NCBI GenBank assembly: GCA_018335875.1
Contig: JAGXRN010000007.1
Coordinates: 1-64,000 of the forward strand
From: Dethiobacter sp.
GTDB taxonomy: Bacteria > Bacillota > Dethiobacteria > Dethiobacterales > Dethiobacteraceae
Reading direction: 5' to 3'
Length of the DNA stretch: 64,000 nt
Under the pieces are notes generated by a model. The model made no database searches. It saw only the letters and a list, made by a program, of their open reading frames with translations, and was not told the origin of the DNA. The translations under genes were made by a program, and so were the position numbers. Position 1 is the first letter of the stretch, and each line of letters starts with the position of its first letter. Of the stretch, positions 42,989 through 51,435 are shown one piece after another.

Positions 42989-44386
42989 CTAGTGGAGGAA
43001 AGGTTCGTATACCATGGGCAGTTGGCAGCCTTTGGCTGCCAACTCGGTGAGAGCCATCAGGTCTTCCCTGTTTACTTCCTTAATAGCTGTCTTACCAAGA
43101 GCTTTAATGGCCTCGTCCATTTCCTCTTTGCAGGAAATCAGAAATCTGTGCAGCGCCTTGGCGCCTTGGTCGACATTGAACTTGCCGCTGTATTTTGCTT
43201 TGTACCAGACCAGTTGTGTGGGGGGTTCAAAAGGAAGAGGTTTTATAACCTGTATGTGTGACATGGCAAAAATGGCAATAGCTCCAATGTAACATGCGTC
43301 AGCACCCAAGGCGCATGCTTTTAGCATATCGCCCGGTGTCCTGATTCGCCCGGCGGCAATCAGGCTGACGCTGTCCTTAAAATTATGTTTTTCCAGCCAA
43401 TCTGTGGCCCTTGAGATGGCAAATATCAACGGCACGCCAAAATCATCCTGCAGAATGGGGGCGGACCCCTTGGTGGCGGCCTCTGCTCCTTCCATGGCGA
43501 TGTAGTCGACACCGGCGTTGCACATCCATTCCAAATCGGCTTCCAGGTGTTTGCCGGCCGCCATCTTTATGCCTATAGGGATTCCGTCGCCTATTTTTCT
43601 TAGCTTTTTAACAAGCTTTTCCAGGTCCTGGGGCCGCTGCACTTCGGGCTGGCGGGAATGTGTTACAGCATCCTTCCCTTTGGGATACCGGTAGGCTTTC
43701 CTCAGTTCCCTGTCAATGTTTTTTGCCTTGAGCACATGCCCCACCCCTCCGATGGCTCCCTGGCCCAGCTGTATCTCTATCCCGTCGCACTGGCTCATGA
43801 TTTGGGGTGTCTTATCCCAATCTCCCCTGTGGTACTGATAGATCAGATACCTGGCAGCTTTTCGTTCCTCTGGCAAAAAAGGGCCTTCCCCGGTATTGTT
43901 TGAAATGCCGGCCATGGAAGCGCCCCTGGCCAGAGCAACTTTAGCCTGGCGGCTTAAAGCCTCACCGTATGCCATGGGTGCAATCATGATTGGCATATCA
44001 ATGACAAATGGTTTTGCTGCTTTTTTGCCTATGGTGACACGGGTGTCTACGGTTTGTTCCAGCGGCGTGGGCATGACGTAAAGCTGGGAGATGTTAAACA
44101 TAAGGTCATCCAAGTTGGGAAATTTTTTCGGTGAGCCCATTGGCCGTGCGAGAACTTTCCCCTCAGTGGCGCGCATGTCGGTTTCTACAATTGTCTGCAG
44201 GCCGATACGGCTTCCTGAGGAGATAAGTTCAAACATATTTTTGTCGTATGGATTTTTAATCAGCTTTTTGACAGCTTTATCGTGCACATTGTTAACAAAC
44301 CTGCGTGTGAGGATTGAAGCAGCCATAGCTCCTGCTGCTGCCGCAGCCCCGATTTTAAACGCTTTAGCCATTTGATGTTTTTCCAT
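42989..44386 (-). CDS. FMN-binding glutamate-synthase-like protein
   Basis: 465-residue protein of the FMN-binding glutamate synthase family (GltB domain 2 alone). It starts with an alanine-rich hydrophobic helix, then the FMN barrel with VDYIAMEGAEAATKGSAP, IAAGRIRTPGDMLKACALGADACYIG and the phosphate-binding AEAA/GADA region. No glutaminase domain or 3Fe-4S cysteine set of full GltB is present, so a role in glutamate synthesis is doubtful. The true substrate is unknown for such stand-alone members. It is a single gene, divergent from the CoA-transferase operon. Confidence 0.88.
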   Translation of the reverse strand: MEKHQMAKAFKIGAAAAAGAMAASILTRRFVNNVHDKAVKKLIKNPYDKNMFELISSGSRIGLQTIVETDMRATEGKVLARPMGSPKKFPNLDDLMFNISQLYVMPTPLEQTVDTRVTIGKKAAKPFVIDMPIMIAPMAYGEALSRQAKVALARGASMAGISNNTGEGPFLPEERKAARYLIYQYHRGDWDKTPQIMSQCDGIEIQLGQGAIGGVGHVLKAKNIDRELRKAYRYPKGKDAVTHSRQPEVQRPQDLEKLVKKLRKIGDGIPIGIKMAAGKHLEADLEWMCNAGVDYIAMEGAEAATKGSAPILQDDFGVPLIFAISRATDWLEKHNFKDSVSLIAAGRIRTPGDMLKACALGADACYIGAIAIFAMSHIQVIKPLPFEPPTQLVWYKAKYSGKFNVDQGAKALHRFLISCKEEMDEAIKALGKTAIKEVNREDLMALTELAAKGCQLPMVYEPFLH

Positions 44387-44505
44387 TTAAAAACCCCCTC
44401 GTTAAGCTTACTTTTATCTTTCCCCAAAATTTAAAGAAGGAAAAAAACTTTTTTTGTGAAATAAATTAAAGGTATGGCAGCTATGATGAATCAGAGGGTG
44501 ATTAT

Positions 44506-45165
44506 GTGAAAAGAAAGAAAAAAAATCTAAGTATAAATGAAGCAATTTCTTTGATTAAGCCGGGCTCAAGAGTAATGGTCGGTGGTTTTGGCCTGAGGGG
44601 ATATCCTGAGGTTTTAGTACAAGCTCTGGTTGACAGCGGCATAAGCGATTTAATCATTATCAGCAACGACCTGGGTTCTCCCGGGGTCGGACTGGGTTGT
44701 TTGTTAACAAACAACCAGATAAAAGCTGTGGTCGGAAACTACTTCAACTGGAATCCTGATGTCGCCTGTGCTTACAACGAGGGGAAAATCGAGGTGCAGT
44801 TGATTCCCCAGGGGACTTTCGCCGAGGCCATCAGGGCGGCAGGAGTGGGGATTCCCGCTTTTTATACGCCCACCGCAGTGGGAACACAGCTGGCAGCGGG
44901 TAAGGAAACCAAAACGATAGGTGGAAAAACTTATCTCCTTGAGCATGCCATCCACGCTGATGTGGCGCTGATTAAAGCTCATAAGGCAGATGCGTGGGGG
45001 AATCTGGTCTACTATAAAGTAGAGCGTAATTTTAACCCTCTGATGGCAATGGCCGCAGACATAACCATAGCACAGGTCGATGAAATTGTCCCGGCGGGCG
45101 GACTGGACCCGGAATGTATTGTAACGCCCCATATTTTTGTCGATGTCCTTGTGAACAGGGAGTGA
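44506..45165 (+). CDS. CoA-transferase subunit A
   Basis: 219-residue family I CoA-transferase alpha subunit with the GSRVMVGGFGLRGYPE glycine loop and a lysine-rich start. It starts at a GTG (44506) after GAGGGTGA. It forms a heterodimer with the next gene. Such pairs move CoA from succinyl-CoA or acetyl-CoA to a 3-oxo or short-chain acid. Confidence 0.92.
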   Translation: MKRKKKNLSINEAISLIKPGSRVMVGGFGLRGYPEVLVQALVDSGISDLIIISNDLGSPGVGLGCLLTNNQIKAVVGNYFNWNPDVACAYNEGKIEVQLIPQGTFAEAIRAAGVGIPAFYTPTAVGTQLAAGKETKTIGGKTYLLEHAIHADVALIKAHKADAWGNLVYYKVERNFNPLMAMAADITIAQVDEIVPAGGLDPECIVTPHIFVDVLVNRE

Positions 45166-45169
45166 AAGT

Positions 45170-45838
45170 ATGACGACAGAAGAAGCAAAAAACAGGATTG
45201 CGATGAGAATTGCCAGGGAATTTGAATCAGAAGAATATATAATGTTCATTAATACCGGCGTTGGTATCCCTACACTGGTCCCGCAGTTTATTAAATCCCA
45301 GAATGTCTGTGTGCAGGCTGAAAACGGGATGTTAGGTGTGGGCCCGCCTGCTGACGGTGATCAGGTTGATCCCCGGCTGATAAATGCTTCCAGGCAGCCT
45401 GTCTGTGAAATTAAAGGCTGCAGCTACTTTGACAGTGCAGCTTCTTTTGGCATGATCAGAGGCAGGCATATGGATGCCACAGTGCTTGGGGCACTTGAAG
45501 TTGACCAGCAGGGCAATGTGGCCAACTGGATAATCCCCAATGGCAAACAGTTGGGCGTCGGAGGCGCCATGGATCTTGTGGCGGGTTCTAAAAGGGTTAT
45601 CATCGCCATGGGGCATATGAGTAAAGACAATAAGCCCAGGATAAAGAAAGAATGCAGCCTGCCTGTGACAGGGTATGGTAAAGTTGATATGCTGGTAACA
45701 GAGTACGCAGTCTTTGTTTTTGAAGACGGGAAGATGATTCTGAAAGAAATCGCACCCGGTGTGTCATTAAGTTTTATCCGCTCGATTACAGAAGCTGATT
45801 ATATAATCAGTCCTGACCTTAAAATAATAGAGGCTTAA
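45170..45838 (+). CDS. CoA-transferase subunit B
   Basis: 222-residue beta subunit, starting four bases after subunit A. The catalytic glutamate is probably that in VQAENGMLGVGPP, with GGAMDLVAGSKRVIIAMGH typical of the family. Length and motifs match acetoacetate/3-oxoacid CoA-transferases. Together with the thiolase downstream it could activate acetoacetate, including the acetoacetate that a BKACE releases (31003). That link is inference. A terminator follows. Confidence 0.92.
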   Translation: MTTEEAKNRIAMRIAREFESEEYIMFINTGVGIPTLVPQFIKSQNVCVQAENGMLGVGPPADGDQVDPRLINASRQPVCEIKGCSYFDSAASFGMIRGRHMDATVLGALEVDQQGNVANWIIPNGKQLGVGGAMDLVAGSKRVIIAMGHMSKDNKPRIKKECSLPVTGYGKVDMLVTEYAVFVFEDGKMILKEIAPGVSLSFIRSITEADYIISPDLKIIEA

Positions 45839-45857
45839 CAGAGAACCTATTGAATGC

Positions 45858-45885
45858 AGCAAGGCAGACTGTTTGCCTTGCTTTT
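45858..45885 (+). terminator. terminator after the CoA-transferase genes
   Basis: AGCAAGGCA (45858-45866) pairs with TGCCTTGCT (45874-45882), followed by TTTT. The stem also happens to contain a GG-N10-GC pattern, but this is part of the hairpin. Confidence 0.8.
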
Positions 45886-45977
45886 AAATTATATTTCCTT
45901 AGTATAAAAATTTCAGAAGGAAAATAAATATAGATATCGAATTCAGAATTTAGTGTAAATTACAAGGAGGGATGCAC

Positions 45978-47126
45978 ATGAACGAAGCGGTGATAATAGA
46001 AGCCGTCAGGTCACCCATGGGCAGGCGTAAAGGCTCACTCCGGGACACCAGGCCTGACGACCTGGCAGCCGAGGTAATAGATGCCCTGCTTGAGAGGACC
46101 GGTATCGACCCGCATATTGTGGAAGACCTGATTATGGGATGTGTAACACAGGTTGGGGAACAGGGATTTAATGTGGCAAGGACCTCCGGACTCATCTCCA
46201 GGCTTCCCCTGGATGTGGCTGCAGTCTGCCTGAACAGGATGTGCGGGTCAGGCCTGCAGGCCTTCAACTTTGCCGCCCAGGGGATAATGTCAGGGATGCA
46301 CGATTGTATAATATCTGCCGGTGTGGAGAGCATGACCAGGGTCCCCATGGGGTCAGACGGTTCCGCGTTTAGTGAGCAGTTGATGTCCAAGTATGATATT
46401 GTGATGCAGGGGACTTCGGCTGAACTGATTGCGGCAAAATGGGGACTGTCACGCCAAGAGCTTGACCTGTTTTCCTACCAAAGCCATCAAAAGGCAGCCA
46501 AGGCCAGGGAAGAAGGAAGGTTCAGACGCGAGACAGTCCCTGTCCGGGGCGTGAACCAGGCAGGAGAAAGATATCTGTTTGCCGAGGATGAGACAATCAG
46601 GCCTGACACCACACTGGAAAAAATGGCCTCGCTTCCCCCGGCTTTTAAGCCTGATGGAGTAATCACCGCCGGTAACTCAAGCCAGATTAGCGATGGCGCG
46701 GCCGCTGTGCTTGTCATGTCCGCTCAGAGGGCCAAAGAGTCAGGTCTTAAGCCGCGGGCCAGGTTTGTGAGTTCTGCTGTGGCCGGGGTCGACCCTACCC
46801 TGATGCTCACAGGCCCCATTCCTACTACCAGGAAAGCTTTGGCCAAGGCCGGGCTCACCATGGATGACATTGATATCTTTGAAGTAAACGAAGCTTTCGC
46901 GCCGGTGGTGCTGGCCTGGGCAAAAGAGCTTGAACTATCTGACATGTCAAGGGTTAACCCGGTTGGCGGAGCCATTTCTCTTGGCCATCCGCTGGGCTGC
47001 AGCGGTACAAGGCTGATCGCCACACTGCTGCACCAACTGGAAGACACAGGAGGGCGTTATGGCCTGATAACCATGTGCATAGGCTGGGGAATCGGTATTG
47101 CCACTGTTATAGAAAGGCTTCCCTGA
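45978..47126 (+). CDS. thiolase (acetyl-CoA acyltransferase)
   Basis: 382-residue thiolase. The nucleophilic cysteine is in VCLNRMCGSGLQA, the second histidine in NPVGGAISLGHPLGCSGTRL, and near the C-terminus the usual proton-transfer cysteine motif reads MCIGWGIGIATVIE instead of C-I/V-G-G-G-Q-G. The G-W-G-I replacement is unusual. The ATG at 45978, not 45972, has AGGAGGG at the proper distance. It cleaves or makes 3-oxoacyl-CoA with acetyl-CoA and heads an operon with SDR and acyl-CoA dehydrogenase. Confidence 0.9.
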   Translation: MNEAVIIEAVRSPMGRRKGSLRDTRPDDLAAEVIDALLERTGIDPHIVEDLIMGCVTQVGEQGFNVARTSGLISRLPLDVAAVCLNRMCGSGLQAFNFAAQGIMSGMHDCIISAGVESMTRVPMGSDGSAFSEQLMSKYDIVMQGTSAELIAAKWGLSRQELDLFSYQSHQKAAKAREEGRFRRETVPVRGVNQAGERYLFAEDETIRPDTTLEKMASLPPAFKPDGVITAGNSSQISDGAAAVLVMSAQRAKESGLKPRARFVSSAVAGVDPTLMLTGPIPTTRKALAKAGLTMDDIDIFEVNEAFAPVVLAWAKELELSDMSRVNPVGGAISLGHPLGCSGTRLIATLLHQLEDTGGRYGLITMCIGWGIGIATVIERLP

Positions 47127-47193
47127 GCTTATTGCAAAGGGCCTGCTGTTGCTCCACGTTCGATTGTGTAAATATTAAAAGGAGTTGGTAAAC

Positions 47194-48015
47194 GTGCTGA
47201 CTGGCAAAGTAGCGCTTGTGACCGGCGGCTCAAGGGGTATCGGCAGGGCTGACGCGCTGGCGCTGGCAAGAGCGGGCGCAGATGTTGTGCTTACCGACAT
47301 CATGCTTGAGAGTGAAGAAGGAGCTGAGGCGGCTGAGAAATACGGGCCGCTCAATCAGTTTATGAAAAGCGCAGGTATTGTCTACACAGAGGAGACCTGC
47401 CGGGAAATAAGGGAAATGGGCCGCCGCGCTGCAGCCATTAAGATGGATGTAACCGACAGGGATGAGGTGGGCAGGGTCTTCAAAGCGGTCAAAGAAGAGT
47501 TTGGCAGTATAGACATCCTGGTGAACAATGCCGCCACCCTGGACCATGTTGCTCAGATTGAAAATCAAAGCGATAGCCTTTGGGAAAGGGACATCAATGT
47601 AAACCTGACCGGACCCTACAACTGCTGTAAGGCAGCGTGGCCTTACATGAAGGAGAAAGGGTGGGGCAGGATTGTCAACATGGCTTCGGTGGCAGGCACA
47701 ATGGGCGGCTTTGGCCAGTCAAGCTACTCCTCTACCAAAGCTGCAGTGATTGGGTTGACTAAGAGCCTGGCCCTGGAGGGAGCCAGATACAACATTACAG
47801 CTAACGCTATCATAGGCGGCATTATTGCTTCCGAGGCATTTAAAATGGGCAACCCCAAGATGAACGACAGGATTGTGGCCAGAACAGCCTTCAAGCGGCC
47901 CGGCGAACCGGAGGATATTGCCAACGCAGTGGTGTTCCTTGCTTCAGATAATGCCAAGTATATAACCGGGATCGAGCTCTATGTCTCCGGCGGCATCGAG
48001 CTGTTCACCTTTTAG
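47194..48015 (+). CDS. short-chain dehydrogenase/reductase (SDR)
   Basis: 273-residue classical SDR: ALVTGGSRGIGRADALALARAG for cofactor binding, NNAA, the active-site serine in NMASVAGT and Y-S-S-T-K as the Tyr/Lys pair. A segment of about 25 residues between strand 2 and helix 3 (EGAEAAEKYGPLNQFMKSAGI) is longer than in FabG. It begins at GTG 47194, after AAAGGAG. In this operon it would reduce or oxidise a 3-hydroxyacyl-CoA or a branched 2-methyl-3-hydroxyacyl-CoA. Confidence 0.9.
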   Translation: MLTGKVALVTGGSRGIGRADALALARAGADVVLTDIMLESEEGAEAAEKYGPLNQFMKSAGIVYTEETCREIREMGRRAAAIKMDVTDRDEVGRVFKAVKEEFGSIDILVNNAATLDHVAQIENQSDSLWERDINVNLTGPYNCCKAAWPYMKEKGWGRIVNMASVAGTMGGFGQSSYSSTKAAVIGLTKSLALEGARYNITANAIIGGIIASEAFKMGNPKMNDRIVARTAFKRPGEPEDIANAVVFLASDNAKYITGIELYVSGGIELFTF

Positions 48016-48026
48016 GAAGTGATGAG

Positions 48027-49169
48027 ATGTCTGTATCATTTAAGCTGGATGATCACCAAATGGCGCTGCAGGGGCTGGCCCGTGACTTCGCGCTGGCTGA
48101 AATCAGGCCTGTGGCTGCCCAATATGACAAAAGCGGTGAGTTTCCCTGGCCGGTAGTTAAAAAGGCCTGGGAAGTTGGATTATCCAATTTGAGCATGCCG
48201 GAGCAATACGGCGGCGGAGGCCTGTCCGGGCTTGACTCCTGTATCGTGTCGGAGGAGCTGGCCTTTGGCTGCGCCGGTATTGCCGCCGGTATCAGTATCA
48301 CTGACCTCGCCTGCATTCCCATTGTCCTTGCCGGGGACGAAGAGCAAAAGCAGAGGTATCTCGGCGAGATTTGCAGCACGGGAAAAATGGCAGCACTGTG
48401 TGTTACAGAGCCCGAGGCGGGATCAGATGTGTCCGCCATTTCCACCACCGCCAAAAAGAGCGGTGATGATTATGTCCTAAGCGGCAGTAAGTGCTTTATC
48501 ACCAACGGCTCGGTGGCAGACTATTATGTTGTTTTCGCCACCACAGATAAAAGCATGGGGCAAAAGGGGCTCTGTGCCTTTGTGGTCCCCAGGGAAACGC
48601 AGGGTGTAACTGTTGGCAAAAAGGAGGACAAAATGGGCCAGCGCGCCTCCGACACCAGCGAAGTAGTCTTCCAGGATGTGCTGGTACCCTCCGCCAACAG
48701 GCTTGGAGCAGAAGGCCAGGGGTTTAAGCTTATCATGCAGACTTTCAACCGCTCCCGGCCCGCAGTGGCATCCTCAGCAGTCGGCCTTTCCCGCGCTGCC
48801 ATGGAATACTCTCTTGAGTATGCCAAGACACGCAGCCAGTTTGGCATGCCCATAATCTTTAACCAGGCCATAATGTTTATGCTCTCAGACATGGCCCGCG
48901 ACATCGAAGCCTCACGCCTTTTGGCCTGGAAAGCCGCCTGGCTTGGTGACATGGGCCTTGACAATGCCAAAGAAGCAGCCATGGCAAAAGTTACCGCCGC
49001 CGATGCCGCCATGCGCATCACCACAGACGCTGTGCAGATTCACGGCGGCTACGGCTACATCAAAGATTACCCCGTAGAGAAACTGATGCGCGATGCCAAG
49101 GTGCTGCAGATTTACGAAGGCACCTCACAAATACAAAAACTACTTATCATGCGCTCAATGCTTAAATAA
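48027..49169 (+). CDS. acyl-CoA dehydrogenase
   Basis: 380-residue acyl-CoA dehydrogenase with ALCVTEPEAGSDVSAI and the C-terminal QIHGGYGYIKDYPVEKLMRDAKVLQIYEGTSQIQ; the catalytic glutamate is in YEGTSQ, as in short-chain enzymes. This differs from the paralogue at 6155, whose corresponding segment reads GAGTDE. With thiolase and SDR it supplies most of a beta-oxidation round for a short or branched acid; no hydratase is in this operon. A terminator hairpin follows. Confidence 0.93.
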   Translation: MSVSFKLDDHQMALQGLARDFALAEIRPVAAQYDKSGEFPWPVVKKAWEVGLSNLSMPEQYGGGGLSGLDSCIVSEELAFGCAGIAAGISITDLACIPIVLAGDEEQKQRYLGEICSTGKMAALCVTEPEAGSDVSAISTTAKKSGDDYVLSGSKCFITNGSVADYYVVFATTDKSMGQKGLCAFVVPRETQGVTVGKKEDKMGQRASDTSEVVFQDVLVPSANRLGAEGQGFKLIMQTFNRSRPAVASSAVGLSRAAMEYSLEYAKTRSQFGMPIIFNQAIMFMLSDMARDIEASRLLAWKAAWLGDMGLDNAKEAAMAKVTAADAAMRITTDAVQIHGGYGYIKDYPVEKLMRDAKVLQIYEGTSQIQKLLIMRSMLK

Positions 49170-49185
49170 AGTTACACGCAGTTGA

Positions 49186-49226
49186 AAAGGCTGACAGTCT
49201 GAGCAAGCATCTGTCTTGCCTTTTTT
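49186..49226 (+). terminator. terminator after the thiolase-SDR-dehydrogenase operon
   Basis: AAAGGCTGACAG (49186-49196) can pair with CTGTCTTGCC (49211-49220) with one internal mismatch, and six T follow at 49221-49226. Confidence 0.65.
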
Positions 49227-49289
49227 GTTTCACCTAATAAAGAGGCAGGGATTATATTTTTTTATATAAAAGAAAGCAAAGTAAAGGAA

Positions 49290-49333
49290 TTCACCATATG
49301 ATATAGCACTGAAAAGGATGTGCGTATGGTGAA
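49290..49333. promoter_or_regulatory. long-spaced inverted repeat upstream of the hemerythrin gene
   Basis: TTCACCATA (49290-49298) and TATGGTGAA (49325-49333) are perfect arms 26 bases apart, in the 322-base gap 49170-49491. Nothing else in that gap resembles a gene. The arms could be half-sites for a regulator of the hemerythrin-Rrf2-NifU operon. Confidence 0.4.
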
Positions 49334-49450
49334 AAGTAAGAAACATAACCTGCTCTGAGTCTGTATTGATAGTAACAAAACAGCAAGTTAAGAGAGGTAT
49401 GTATACAGGCATATTTATTTTCTTTCAGGGCTTTCTTTTTTTGGTTAATG

Positions 49451-49459
49451 TGGTATAAT
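49451..49459 (+). promoter_or_regulatory. extended -10 promoter of the hemerythrin-Rrf2-NifU operon
   Basis: TGG-TATAAT is an extended -10 (TGn plus a consensus hexamer, 49451-49459). The -35 position shows only a pyrimidine run, which an extended -10 can tolerate. Transcription would begin about 25 bases before the GTG start. Confidence 0.72.
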
Positions 49460-49491
49460 AAGTACCAGGTAAGCCATAATAAGGGTAAGGG

Positions 49492-50286
49492 GTGAGTACC
49501 TTGGAGAGGCATTTGAACAGAGGCATTAAAGAGGTTATCTCAGAATTCCCGGAAGTGGGCCAAATTTTGGAGGATTTTGAGATTGGCTGTACTCCGTGCC
49601 TTGTAGGAACGTGCCTTCTTAAAGATGTGGTGGAGATCCATGCCCTTCCCCCTGATCAGGAAGCTGAATTAATGTACCGTGTGGAGAAGGCTATCTATCC
49701 GGAAAGGGATGTACAGCCACCTGAAACAGGTGCTGTTAAAGGTGCGGAAAAAGCGGCGGAAATCACTTATTCAGCACCAGTCCGGGAACTGGTAGATGAA
49801 CATAAGCTTATCAAACGGTGGCTTTCTCTGATCCCCCGTGTTGTGGATTTGATGAACCGGTCAGGCTTAGACAGGCAGCTAATCAATAACGGGCTGGACT
49901 TTATCAGGTCCTATGCCGACCGCTTCCACCATGCAAAGGAAGAGGACCTGCTTTTCAAGTACGTGGACGAAAGCCAGGAGATTATACAGGCAATGTACAG
50001 CGACCATATCACTGGCAGAGGCCATGTGCAGTCCATTGTTAAGGGGCTGGAGCAGGATGATATGGAGACTGTGAGGGAGCACCTGTTCGCTTACCGTGAG
50101 CTGCTTACAGGACACATTAAAAAAGAGGATGAAATACTTTTTCCGTGGATTGACCGGCAATTGACAGCAAAGAATATCGCTCAGCTCAGTGCTGACTTTT
50201 CCGGGGTAAATGCGGGAGCCGGGGAAGGTTTTGAGGAAAAGTATCAGGTGTTTGTCACGGACCTGGAAAAGCTGGTGGCGATGTAA
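49492..50286 (+). CDS. hemerythrin-domain protein with N-terminal cysteine motif
   Basis: 264-residue protein. The first 70 residues hold GCTPCLVGTCLLKDVVEIH, of the DUF1858/ScdA-like type that may bind iron or a cluster. After that comes a hemerythrin-like four-helix domain with His/Glu ligands at VDEHKLIKRW, RFHHAKEEDLLF, SDHITGRGHV and GHIKKEDEILFPW, which can hold a di-iron site for O2, NO or iron. It starts at GTG 49492 after AAGGGG. Its stop overlaps the Rrf2 regulator start, so they act in one response, probably nitrosative or oxygen stress or Fe-S repair. Confidence 0.87.
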   Translation: MSTLERHLNRGIKEVISEFPEVGQILEDFEIGCTPCLVGTCLLKDVVEIHALPPDQEAELMYRVEKAIYPERDVQPPETGAVKGAEKAAEITYSAPVRELVDEHKLIKRWLSLIPRVVDLMNRSGLDRQLINNGLDFIRSYADRFHHAKEEDLLFKYVDESQEIIQAMYSDHITGRGHVQSIVKGLEQDDMETVREHLFAYRELLTGHIKKEDEILFPWIDRQLTAKNIAQLSADFSGVNAGAGEGFEEKYQVFVTDLEKLVAM

Positions 50287-50717
50287 TGAAACTGGCGCGC
50301 CGAAGTGATTATTCCCTCAGGACTTTGATTTATCTGGCAGAGAATAAGGGCCGCATTACGAATCATGAACTCGCACAGGTTCTTGGCATTTCTTCCAATC
50401 ACCTGTACAAAATAGTTCAGACTCTGTCCCGGGCGGGATACCTCAGGACGTCGGCGGGACGTGAGGGCGGCGTTGAGCTTGGCAAATCGGCTCATGAAAT
50501 CACCTTGCTGGAAATTATCAGATTGGTTGAGGGGCCTATTAATCTGAGCGACTGTTTCCTGAATGCTGATGAGTGCTTCCTGGTTTCCAAATGCAAGCTG
50601 AGAAAGAAGATTAAAGAGGCACAAAATATCCTGATTGGTATGTTCAGTGAAACTACCATAGAAGATTTGCTTGATGACGAAAAATGTACGGACAAAAGGG
50701 AAACTGCGGTTACTTGA
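50286..50717 (+). CDS. Rrf2-family transcriptional regulator
   Basis: 143-residue Rrf2 protein with an N-terminal winged helix (KLARRSDYSLRTLIYLA to REGGVELG) and three cysteines in CFLNADECFLVSKC, the spacing used for a [2Fe-2S] cluster in IscR/NsrR. It would sense NO or cluster status. Its ATG lies within the stop of the hemerythrin gene (TAATG). It may autoregulate from the palindrome region near 49290. Confidence 0.9.
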   Translation: MKLARRSDYSLRTLIYLAENKGRITNHELAQVLGISSNHLYKIVQTLSRAGYLRTSAGREGGVELGKSAHEITLLEIIRLVEGPINLSDCFLNADECFLVSKCKLRKKIKEAQNILIGMFSETTIEDLLDDEKCTDKRETAVT

Positions 50718-50741
50718 TAAAAATTTAAAGGAGGAATTTGG

Positions 50742-50960
50742 ATGCGTGAGAAAGTAGAAGCTGCCCTCGAACTGATAAGACCCTCTTTGCAAATGGATGG
50801 TGGGGATGTGACGCTGGTAGATGTGGAGGATGGTGTGGTTAAAGTAAGGCTGACAGGCGCCTGCGCAGGTTGCCCCATGTCCCAGATGACATTATCCCAG
50901 GGAGTGGAACGGACGATTAAGAGCCATGTGCCTGAAGTTAAGAAAGTAGTAGCTGTCTAA
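50742..50960 (+). CDS. NifU C-terminal-like Fe-S scaffold protein
   Basis: 72-residue stand-alone NifU_C domain. The two scaffold cysteines appear in CAGCPMSQMTL. It starts at ATG 50742 after AAAGGAGGA. It can assemble and pass on a 4Fe-4S cluster. Placed behind a hemerythrin and an Rrf2 regulator it completes a small damage-repair module. A strong terminator follows. Confidence 0.92.
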   Translation: MREKVEAALELIRPSLQMDGGDVTLVDVEDGVVKVRLTGACAGCPMSQMTLSQGVERTIKSHVPEVKKVVAV

Positions 50961-50963
50961 ATT

Positions 50964-51010
50964 AAAAATCAGAGAGGGACAGCCCGCCGGGCTGTCCCTC
51001 TCTGATTTTT
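50964..51010. terminator. strong terminator after the NifU-like gene
   Basis: A near-perfect 22-pair stem with loop GCC, bounded by AAAAAT and ATTTTT, is one of the longest hairpins in the window. It can act in both directions. Confidence 0.95.
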
Positions 51011-51096
51011 GCTTTTAACACTTCTGTTTCACCTGAAGGTTATATTTCCAGGGTAATAAAATCTTTGTTTGCATTTCATCGACGCTGTTATCCTGG

Positions 51097-51435
51097 TCAT
51101 TCCCAGGAATTCCAGACTTCCGGCTCATACCCCACTGTGGCTTGTTTCCCGTTGCGCACAATGGGTGTTTTATAGAGGCCGGGGTTCTTTAAAAGCAGCT
51201 CTTCCCTCATATCAGCACTGAGTATACGATCCAGGTTCAGCCTTGTGTATTCTTTTGATGCACTGTTAATTAGAGCGTTAATCCCCAAAGCGGCCTTAAC
51301 GCTTTGCAATTCTCCCTTACTTAAGCTTTTTTCGTACAAGTCAATAAATTGATAGTTAATCCTTCTTTCCTTGAAGTAACGCTCAGCCTTTTTTGTATTA
51401 AAACACTTATTTATGCCAAAAATTTGGATATTCAT
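51097..51435 (-). CDS. ArsC/Spx-family protein
   Basis: 112-residue thioredoxin-fold protein of the arsenate reductase ArsC/Spx group. One cysteine is present in GINKCFNTKKAERYF, at the ArsC nucleophile position; the conserved proline region is in YKTPIVRNG. It has no second resolving cysteine. Such proteins are often of the YffB/Spx-like class without arsenate activity. Its ATG overlaps the stop of the upstream minus-strand gene. Confidence 0.85.
   Translation of the reverse strand: MNIQIFGINKCFNTKKAERYFKERRINYQFIDLYEKSLSKGELQSVKAALGINALINSASKEYTRLNLDRILSADMREELLLKNPGLYKTPIVRNGKQATVGYEPEVWNSWE

Noticed and set aside
45861..45877. GG-N10-GC pattern resembling a sigma-54 promoter before the thiolase gene
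   Set aside because: It lies wholly inside the terminator stem at 45858-45882, and the flanking bases do not fit TTGGCA or TTGC boxes.
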